NCBI GenBank assembly: GCA_036244855.1
Contig: BQKZ01003081.1
Span: 53,834 to 67,588, forward strand
DNA from: Temnopleurus reevesii
Lineage: Eukaryota; Echinodermata; Echinoidea; Temnopleuroida; Temnopleuridae
Reading direction: 5' to 3'
Length of the DNA: 13,755 bases
Part shown: one piece after another, positions 7,313 through 13,755 of the stretch
Numbering within the stretch: position 1 is the first letter of the stretch
Layout of the letters: every line of letters starts with the position of its first letter
Program-made: the position numbers and the translations under genes
Notes under the pieces: generated by a model
What the model was told of the DNA's origin: nothing
Database searches by the model: none
What the model saw: only the letters and a program-made list of their open reading frames with translations

Positions 7313-8097
7313 GTAAGTATCTTATATGCATCTCTAAAGATGCCTTCTTGAGTTTTGTCCTAATGATATAAAAACTAAATATACATTATATTAAAATGTA
7401 TAATAGACTAATTGAATTTAGATTTCAGGGGGGTTCTTAAATAGGACAAAATTGTAGCAACGGAGATGATCTTATTTCTGTAATACTTTTAATATACAGG
7501 GTTTTCAATACTTTCATAAAGTCTAAACGATGTGTCGCAAATGTTGCACAAATCGTTGTTATTGAAACATACATAAAATCAAAGATAAATGAACAGTCTT
7601 TGACATGGTTGATTCATGCATGAAAACATATATTTCATTAGGGAAAGTTATGGTCTTGTGCTTTTCTGTGAGCATTGAAGCATAGATTATATTGCCGCTC
7701 AACCTATCAAATAGCCCAGTCTTTTTAGGGTTAATGATTTCTGCAACATGCTGTCCACAAAACGTTTAAGTTAGAAAATTTGAAGCCTTTTTGTATTTCT
7801 TTTTATCAACCAAATCCAGAGCAAATTTCAACTAACATGAGCCAAATATCACCATCAGTTGGATAAATTTGTACCATAAGCTGTGTATCTTTGCAAAATT
7901 GTTTAACAGTGACGTAAATATTGCTTGGATGAGCAGGGAAGTAATTCATCTTTGACATTCATTTTTTTCTTACTTTCTTTCCTTCTTTTTTCCTTTTTTT
8001 TTTAATTGCCTCTTTTTTCTATTTTATCCCCTCTTCTTCTTCTTCTTCTTCTTTCTCCCATTCTTCCTTCTCTCATTCTTCCTCTTCTCCCTAACAG
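7313..8097 (+). promoter_or_regulatory. Intron between loop and TM4 exons with long polypyrimidine tract
   Basis: The intron opens with GTAAGT and closes with CTAACAG. No exon is seen inside it. From about 7958 to 8095 it is almost wholly pyrimidine (T runs, a CTT repeat at about 8030-8052, then CT-rich blocks), an unusually long tract before the acceptor. CTAAC just before the AG could act as part of the acceptor region. The tract should make this a strong 3' splice site. Confidence 0.7.
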
Positions 8098-8241
8098 TCG
8101 AGACAAGCGGCCGACATCGCCATGAACGGAACCCTGGCAGTCCTGTTCTTCATCGAGCTCGTCGTCGCTCTCATAGGGTCGAGCATCACGTGTAACGGAA
8201 TCTTTTGTAATCGGGAGCTACTAGTATCTACGTTAACAGCG
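8098..8241 (+). CDS. MS4A-like gene exon: TM4 and cysteine motif
   Basis: A 144-bp, 48-codon exon, phase 0 at both ends, with acceptor CTAACAG and donor GTGAGT. The translation begins SRQAADIAMNG, continues with the helix TLAVLFFIELVVALIGSS and ends TCNGIFCNRELLVSTLTA. The helix with a buried Glu-Leu (IELVVA) followed by Cys-x4-Cys just past the membrane is the typical TM4 end of MS4A/CD20 proteins, where a similar cysteine cluster marks the cytoplasmic border. GC-rich third positions stand out against the AT-rich surroundings. It joins in frame to the loop exon at 7209-7312. This is the best-supported exon of the window. The C-terminal tail would lie downstream. Confidence 0.75.
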
Positions 8242-8262
8242 GTGAGTATTACATAATTATGA

Positions 8263-8278
8263 CCCCCCCCCCCCCCCC
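8263..8278 (+). repeat. C16 homopolymer
   Basis: Sixteen consecutive C in the short spacer between the TM4 exon and its first downstream fragment. Its length in the consensus is likely unreliable. Confidence 0.9.
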
Positions 8279-8299
8279 ATCGCATGTATCTTCTCATAG

Positions 8300-8364
8300 A
8301 TTCGAACATCAAGTGCGATGAGATCTTCTGTAATCGGGAGCTATTAGTGTCTACGTTAACAGCG
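8300..8364 (+). pseudogene. Fragment of the TM4 exon (3' end), copy c
   Basis: Matches the TM4 exon from about CTCATAG onward: DSNIKCDEIFCNREL, then LVSTLTA and donor GTGAGC. A CATAG at 8295-8299 could serve as acceptor, but splicing from the loop or TM4 exon (both phase 0) would put a stop in frame. Changes S to N, T to K, N to D and G to E hit the motif, but both cysteines remain. The start lies 123 bp downstream of the equivalent point in the TM4 exon. It is probably a non-functional tandem fragment. Confidence 0.65.
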
Positions 8365-8437
8365 GTGAGCGCCTTACATCATTATCACCGCTCCTCCCCT
8401 CCACCCCCTCCCCTCCTTATTCACGGGGCCAAGCGTT

Positions 8438-8458
8438 ACATGCAATGGAATCTTCTGT
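8438..8458 (+). pseudogene. Short fragment of the TM4 exon, copy d
   Basis: About 21 bases (ACATGCAATGGAATCTTCTG and one more) match copy a and the CNGIFC part of the TM4 exon, 127 bp after copy c. The match stops before the NREL part and runs into TATCACAGGTGCGC. Confidence 0.55.
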
Positions 8459-8477
8459 TATCACAGGTGCGCACCAT

Positions 8478-8529
8478 GGGGGGGGGGGGGCTATGGGGGC
8501 ACCAGCCCCCCGGGTAAGCGGAAGGGGGG
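8478..8529 (+). repeat. G-rich block (G13 and further G runs)
   Basis: G13 at 8478-8490 is followed by G5, G3 and G6 runs within 52 bp, which could fold as a G-quadruplex on this strand. GGGGG and CCCCC at 8495-8510 can also pair around CACCAG. Confidence 0.6.
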
Positions 8530-8532
8530 CGC

Positions 8533-8673
8533 AAAAAAGGGAAAGGAGAAGAAAAAAGAAAAGAGGAAAAAAGGAAAAGGGAAAAAGAAAAAGAAGAAAG
8601 AAAGAAAGGGAAAAGAGAAAAGGGGAAAAGAGAAAAAGGAAAAGGGAAAAGGAAAGGAAAGGGAGAGAAAGAA

Positions 8674-8712
<39 letters not shown>
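8533..8712 (+). repeat. 180-bp uninterrupted homopurine tract
   Basis: Only A and G from 8533 to 8712, starting as mixed GGAAA/GAAA blocks and ending as a GA dinucleotide repeat that abuts the N at 8713. Frames through it encode only Lys/Arg/Glu (plus) or Ser/Leu/Phe (minus) runs and are not genes. Confidence 0.9.
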
Positions 8713-8713
8713 N

Positions 8714-9722
8714 CTCATTCCTTTGCCAATCATTACCCCTCCTCTTCCTCCCCTCTTATTCCCCTCCCACTCCCCGCTCCCCTCGAGAACTATAAAAACA
8801 AGAGAGCTAAATCTAAATTAACCCTACTCATATTGTGAGACACCATAAATTGTCATTCCTGTTTCAAAAGCCTTGCTTGTACTTCACCATAGTAACCACT
8901 CTTGACCAATTACATATGTACATGACAGCATGTTCAGAAGATCAACTTCATAATGCGATAAATCTAAAGAAAAGCAGTCATAAATAGTCAAAGGATATAG
9001 TGAATACATAAAATCACAATAATAGAATAGATACAAAGGACGGAGTTAGCCTCAATGGTCAATCATTGATATGTGGTTCATTATACGTGAAGGTGTCGTG
9101 TTAATGTATATGGTGCATGTATTTCTAGAGAGCAATCGGTTGTTCATAAACAAATCACGGCTGCCATTTTCCGTGCAAGATGCTAAGTTTGACAAAGCAG
9201 AATTTTTTTTTTTTAATTTTAAAAATTGATCCATCTTGAGTTGGACCATAGTAAAAGAACTATCAACACTTTGTTAACCCATCTTGTCTACCATTGTTAT
9301 GCTTTGAAGGTAGATTCAGTTCAAAGAAACGAGAGAAACGGGTCCAGGAGGCAGGGGGTACAAAACTTAGTGCCTCTTCTAATGAATAAGAAACATTCGC
9401 ATTTCTTACGCAAACATTGAAGTGTAGACGCATATTCAGGATAATTGCTCTGCTCATAATAATTTACTTTACTTAATTTTTGTATTTTTCTCGACAGAAT
9501 TAAAGCTAAATTGCAATGACCATTTATATCAATGTTTCTATTTTTATCATACGCAGGAGGATTACGAGTGAATAAATTCGATGCTCCACTTGACAACTTG
9601 GCATTGATCTATGAGGCTGATGATTGATGATACACGAGTTTGGCATTGGTCTCAGCGAAAATAATATACATTCAGAGCAGAAATGACTGTAACACTTGTG
9701 GTCACGATTGATGCTTTGCCAC
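8714..9722 (+). repeat. 1009-bp exact duplicate, right copy (mate 5987-6995)
   Basis: Starts immediately after the N at 8713 and ends at GCTTTGCCAC. It has no recognised exon or RNA gene. See the left copy for its content. Confidence 0.85.
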
Positions 9723-9929
9723 CATGTTAAAGACGAGGTAATCTTTATCGGCTACTAGTACTTAACAGTACAGAAATCATGGAACGACCTTTGCGAACGC
9801 CATGGCAACAACAACACTGCGCATCGTTTTATCTATCCATATTGAAAATGACTTCTACGTGTGTATATATAATTGAACAATACCTGTGATTTAATAGTCA
9901 TTCTTGATAACAAAAAAGTGGCATTTAAG

Positions 9930-9991
9930 CATTTAAGACCGTCATATTATATTTGACGACCTTCATGCTGGCCATGAATCATGAAAGATAG
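9930..9991 (+). pseudogene. Truncated copy of the TM3-end/loop exon
   Basis: The acceptor AG is kept (TTTAAG before CATTTAAG) and the frame gives FKTVILYLTTFMLAMN, matching SMTFILYLTTFMLAMN of the exon at 7209. Homology stops after the AMN codons; the frame then reads HER and a TAG stop at 9989-9991, with no IEQLDID segment and no donor. The SINE-rich DNA that follows replaced the rest of the exon. Confidence 0.65.
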
Positions 9992-10020
9992 GACGTCTAT
10001 AGCTCAAACAAGACAACACC

Positions 10021-10320
10021 GATTCGATCCCCGGGGAACATCGTGGTTAAGTGGTTCTCACTCTCGCCTTCTAACCAGAGGGTCGCAGGTCAAATCCGAC
10101 CATGCACTGGTATTAATTTCCTTCAAGAAATTCATCTACATTGTGATATTCTCAACCAAAGAGAATTGAGTGGGTACCCGGCAGGAACATTCAGTCCTTG
10201 AAATGCTTAGAGCGCTGATTTCAGGGATATAACCGGAGGAAATAATACAAAAAACGTCTTGAGCACTCTGAGGAATGAACCCGTGCGCTCTATGAATTGT
10301 GTATTATAATTTATATAAAT
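10021..10320 (+). mobile_element. tRNA-derived SINE, diverged family
   Basis: The A-box TGGTTAAGTGG (10044-10054) and B-box-like GGTCAAATCC (10088-10097) form a tRNA-like head, followed by GGGTACCCGGCAGGAAC and AGAGCGCTGAT. An AT-rich tail ends near 10320. A second B-box-like GATTCGATCCC at 10021-10031 just upstream may be a leftover of another tRNA-like head, so the element may be composite. Confidence 0.65.
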
Positions 10321-10324
10321 GGCA

Positions 10325-10440
10325 TCCATTTGCATCTGGTTGGATAGTTGTTCCTTGTAATATAACTAGTACCAAGAGAGGATTTCGAACCGGCAATGCG
10401 CACCTCAATGGCCTCGATTCGTTGACTTATCCAAACCACC
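10325..10440 (-). mobile_element. tRNA-derived SINE fragment, minus strand
   Basis: On the minus strand a good B-box (GGTTCGAAATCC, complement of 10380-10391) lies downstream of a weak A-box-like GGTGGTTTGGATAAG. Body sequence continues to about 10325. It lies tail-to-tail with the plus-strand SINE at 10021-10320. Confidence 0.5.
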
Positions 10441-11790
10441 ATGACTTTGGATGTGCAGAGGCCCTATTCGTGTAAGATTATATTGAAAGTCTTGTGCTCG
10501 AGCGCAGAGACAGTGGTCATATTAAAATTGATCAACACATGGGTCAATCGACACAGCGCCATCTCGCGTTACTTAATCGCTTGGAAAGTGTCGTGTAACG
10601 CAGTGATTGGACAGTTTTACTTGACCACGTGATATCGCTACTATCGTGTAAATGGACGCCAAGCAAGAGGAGATTGGGTAATATCAAGGAACAATCAACA
10701 ACACCGATTTTGACCGACGGCAAGGAACATTTTTAACAAATGGGCCCTGGTTTTTGGACTGTATACTCTCTTTGCAGCAGGTGTTGAAAATTTATATCAC
10801 GGTGTTCCATGAAGTTTGGAAAATTATAATCTCTATATTATGTGAACTAAAATCATCGAATAGTTTGGAGAATTCAATGTTTTGTAAATAATCGCGTGAT
10901 GTCAAGATGTTTAATACATAATCATGGCATGTTGATACTGGTTTTAGATTCGTTGATATCTATTATCTATCATCTATCTATCTATCTAGATAGTTTATTT
11001 TTATACAAACACGTAGACAGGTAGAAAATAATGTAACTCATAATGTGTGCTTGGCAATTGGACTGTCGATAATAAAATCCAAATGTGTGGTGTGACACAT
11101 TGAATGATATTGAATTAAATATGGTTACATTAGAAATAGCAGCTCAAAGGCTGAAACGGATTGAATTTATGATATGTTTCAAATAGAAAATATGATGAAA
11201 ATTAATAATAATGATAAATAGGCAAAAATAAATCAAATTTCAGCAAAATTTTAAAGAACTTATTGAATAAAATAGCTGGAGAGAGCAGACGTAAACTATA
11301 GAGGAAAGAGTGAGAATGAGAGAGTTTGTGAAATTAGAGAAGATCGTGTGTACTTTAAACAATACCGCGTAAATAAACTAAATAGACAAAAAGAATCGGC
11401 ACGATATTACAGTAATTTGACTATAAAATGTGATATTCAGAAACCAAACAAGTGTAAATAATCATATCATCAGTTTGAACCAACTTAAGAAGGTTCATAA
11501 AAACACGCAGTTATGGAAATCTGAGTAAATTGAGTTGGCGGGAAGTATTAAGAATAAAATATGATAAATTGCGCTTTGCCAGAATAAAAAAAAATAAATG
11601 CATTTCTTCAAATATATACATTGATTTGAATTAGAACAGCGTCAGTTGGGAGTGAATTTCATTCATTTAGAAAAATCATTTACACTAAGAGTACTGCGAC
11701 GACGGCAACACAAAATGCACCGATTCATGCTTGGTAGAAAAGCATTTCAACTTCGTGCATGTTTTTCAACGACGATTGCACACTGTGTGG
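10441..11790. other. Non-coding stretch, nothing recognised
   Basis: AT-rich DNA with only short frames (63 codons at 10441, partly explained by the SINE edge). No splice-flanked exon or RNA gene was found. The only structured element is the TATC microsatellite, listed separately. Confidence 0.5.
10957..10993 (+). repeat. TATC microsatellite
   Basis: Imperfect (TATC)n of about nine units, ending in the palindrome TATCTAGATA. Confidence 0.8.
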
Positions 11791-11796
11791 AGGAAT

Positions 11797-12000
11797 TAAG
11801 TGTAGTGGTTCTGAATTTGGCCTTTAAATCAGAGGGTCGCGGTTCGAAGCCATTCCATGAGGTTAATAACCTTCAGTAATAAAATAATTAATCCACATCG
11901 GGTTGCACTCAACCCAGTTGAGGCGAATAGGTACCTGTCAGGAATATTTATTCCCTGAGATGGCGCGTGCTTTGGTCTAAAGCCAGGGTTATAATAATGT
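11797..12000 (+). mobile_element. tRNA-derived SINE
   Basis: A-box TTAAGTGTAGTGG at about 11797-11808 and a good B-box GGTTCGAAGCC (11841-11851), with the AGAGGGTCGC link also seen in the 10021 element. The body includes GGTACCTGTCAGGAAT. The tail is short and not a clean ATT repeat, so the 3' end is approximate. Confidence 0.7.
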
Positions 12001-12519
12001 AAACAGTTAGGTACTCCTCAAAGGAAATACGACCTTGAGTTTTCTAACTTATATGGATTATTATTCCATGTACAATGTATCAAATTTAAATGTTTCTATT
12101 TCAAATTGGTTTGTGTGATAATTTTGATGTTTCTTTCGAATAATACGGAAGGCTTTTCCCCATACTTTAATCATAATTATTTGAATTTAATTTTACATGT
12201 TGTTTTCGTTGTTTTTATCATACTTGTGATGCATTCACTGCCTTCTTTACATCTTTATTCAAATTTGACGTAGGATATGGAGGGAGAACCTCAAATTGAT
12301 TTATCAAATCTCTAAAGAACTCCTTTTGTTTCTTCATTACTTTTCCTCTTTGCGTACCTAAAGTACATTAATATGTAAATTGTGAAAATGCACGTTGCAT
12401 TTTTTGTTGAATAACCGGGGAAAACAAATTCCCATCTCCAGTCCAAACTAATTGATCGCACATTAAGGTACACGGTACGTGAAACAAAATACTTGCGAAA
12501 TCGTCATATATGTTTCCAG
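12001..12519. other. Non-coding stretch, nothing recognised
   Basis: AT-rich DNA with frequent stops. It ends in TATATGTTTCCAG, which is an acceptor-like sequence for the candidate exon that follows. Confidence 0.45.
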
Positions 12520-12657
12520 GAATCAGATTTAGAGATTAAGCGAATCGAAAACGAACCTCTGTCAAAACAATTCGAAGGCAGGCTATACGTTATTGAATTT
12601 GAATATTGCTTTTACTCGAGTTTGGGTTTCATTTCAAATGTTTGTTTTTACTTGAGT
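12520..12657 (+). CDS. Candidate exon of unknown identity
   Basis: A 46-codon open frame lies between an acceptor-like TGTTTCCAG and a strong donor GTAAGT at 12658, and is phase 0 at both ends. It could therefore follow the TM4 exon in frame. The peptide starts with a charged part, ESDLEIKRIENEPLSKQ, and ends hydrophobic, FYSSLGFISNVCFYLS. The charged start would suit a cytoplasmic tail, but the hydrophobic end would not. I do not recognise it in any family. The prior for a chance exon-like frame in 13 kb of AT-rich DNA is high, and it lies more than 4 kb from the last firm exon, with duplicated DNA between. Confidence 0.2.
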
Positions 12658-13450
12658 GTAAGTTATGATATTTATGTACAATACATTATTCATAAAAACA
12701 CGATGCGTATTTTGTTATGCCTCCATGAATAGTGCGCCAACCTAGAATATCCTATGACTCTGGGATGGGATATTCCACATTTTAATAGAATCGAACTGGA
12801 ACCGTTGAACACGTACAGTTAGAAAAAAAAACAAGTTTAATTGGGTCGTGGAAAACAAAGTAAAAATAAGAGAGTCGAACATCAGCGATAAAGCGATAGA
12901 TGGCACATAGATGCCAAAAGTTCCGGAATATGCACGAGATCAAGTAAAAATGCAAGTAACGTAATAGTATGACAAAAGCGAGAGAAAACATGAAGGCAAT
13001 TAGGCAAAAAATGTTTGAGCGCCCTCAAATGCTATTTAAAAAAAAACCAATGATCTTTTTTTTTAATTTGGTCAGTCGGAAAAAGTTTTCTTTTCAATAT
13101 TTTTTAACGCAATTCACACAATTCATGAAGAAAAATATCTGGAAGGACCGGAGTGAAAAGCCATAGCTCATCTGAATATTGAATTAGCAGATTGTATTTC
13201 ACATGTTTATTTATGATTTGCTACGATATTTCATTTTGAGTGGAAAGTAAAAACTATACTGTCAGCCTTTCGCTTTTAATGAAAGCCCTGTATTCATATT
13301 CATATTCCGGAACGGCTGGCATCTGCGTAGACGAGGAGGTAGGAGGGGAAGGTGGCTGAATTGAGGGGGTATAAAGAGAGATGAGTTAGTGTGGAGGGAG
13401 AAAATGAAAGAATAGATGATGGTGGGAGACTGGAGAATGAATGGCTGAAC
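12658..13450. other. Non-coding stretch, nothing recognised
   Basis: Short frames on both strands (12782-12991 minus, 12969-13166 plus) overlap each other, are Lys/Phe-rich and are explained by A and T runs. A small inverted repeat, GAATATCC and GGATATTC, lies at about 12745-12775. Purine-rich GGAGG/GAGGG sequence occupies about 13330-13440. Confidence 0.5.
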
Positions 13451-13678
13451 ATATGCGCACTAATCCATACGTCCTATCTTCACAAGCGTAAATACCCACA
13501 CAAACAAATACATACACCTACATCTATGCACATACACACACGCTCTCTACAACCACCAATAGCTACAATGTGGCAGTATATCCCTCTTGTTTTCTCTATT
13601 TCTGAAAGATTACTTGAATACAGGATTCACTCAAACAATGCAGCTCTTTCTGGCACACGTATACACACCTACATATAT

Positions 13679-13755
<77 letters not shown>
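13450..13755 (+). repeat. CA-rich DNA ending in a perfect (CA)38 microsatellite
   Basis: Scattered ACACAC and ACATAC motifs from about 13490 pass into an uninterrupted CA repeat from 13680 to the window end (76 bases). The true length is cut by the window edge. Confidence 0.95.

Larger units (their letters stand above)
2668..8241 (+). other. MS4A/CD20-like four-pass membrane protein gene, internal part with duplicated exons
   Basis: This interval holds exons for the second half of an MS4A-like protein: an array of TM3 exons, a TM3-end/loop exon (7209-7312) and a TM4 exon (8098-8241). MS4A proteins have four membrane helices with both ends in the cytoplasm. Their third helix typically carries a MxxSIxSxVxA-like pattern, and their fourth ends in ELxVAxxxS followed by paired cysteines. 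Both patterns are visible here. The loop exon ends in phase 0 and the TM4 exon starts in phase 0, so they join cleanly. Exons for the N-terminus, TM1, TM2 and the C-terminal tail are not recognised in the window. The ancestral TM3 unit is about 167 bp (copies 1 to 2 and 4 to 5 are both 167 bp apart): roughly 75 bp of exon and 92 bp of mini-intron. The family call rests on pattern recognition, without a database search. A TMEM176-type or unnamed tetraspan protein is the main alternative. Confidence 0.65.

Noticed and set aside
8445..8795. Arg/Lys/Glu-rich 116-codon frame
   Set aside because: It is a read-through of the homopurine tract and crosses an N at a likely junction.
12969..13166. 65-codon Lys/Phe-rich frame starting with ATG
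   Set aside because: The composition follows A and T runs, an overlapping minus-strand frame abuts it, and no splice or promoter signal is evident.

Overview
The window is eukaryotic nuclear DNA, most likely from a marine invertebrate and plausibly an echinoderm such as a sea urchin. It is AT-rich and intron-dominated, with no bacterial gene layout. It carries several tRNA-derived SINEs with ATT tails and a G/C hairpin, and many microsatellites (ATT/ATC, TATC, GA, CA). The species is an inference from repeat style, not from a diagnostic gene. No open reading frame here is a complete gene; the real coding content is a set of short exons on the + strand.

The coding content is the middle of a gene for a four-pass membrane protein resembling the MS4A/CD20 family. 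A third-transmembrane (TM3) exon encoding IVGYMTMSILSSVVALIAG occurs nine times between 2668 and 5518. It is followed by one exon for the end of TM3 and the loop (7209-7312, phase 0 donor). The next exon, for TM4 and a CNGIFC cysteine motif (8098-8241), is phase 0 at both ends. Degenerate copies of the 3' end of the TM4 exon lie at 5733, 5908, 8300 and 8438, and a broken copy of the loop exon at 9930. The first exons (N-terminus, TM1, TM2) are not seen and presumably lie upstream. A possible further exon is proposed at 12520-12657 with low confidence.

Layout: 1-2660 is non-gene DNA with an ATT/ATC microsatellite (1381-1665) and a minus-strand SINE (about 2325-2478). 2668-5721 is the TM3 exon array, built from a ~167-bp exon-plus-mini-intron unit invaded by a SINE, then amplified as an exact 1037-bp tandem unit that ends at an N (5722). 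5723-5986 holds TM4-exon fragments. 5987-7208 is intron. 7209-8241 holds the two best single-copy exons. 8242-8713 is a fragment array followed by G-rich and homopurine DNA ending at an N. 8714-9722 is an exact 1009-bp copy of 5987-6995, which then diverges sharply. 9930-12000 is SINE-rich. 12000-13755 is mostly featureless and ends in a (CA)38 tract.

The notable biology is repeated duplication of two different transmembrane exons inside one MS4A-like gene. Differences among TM3 copies are almost all synonymous, so the copies look protein-constrained rather than diversifying. Three single Ns (5722, 7259, 8713) lie at or next to repeat boundaries, so part of the exact duplication may be an assembly product.
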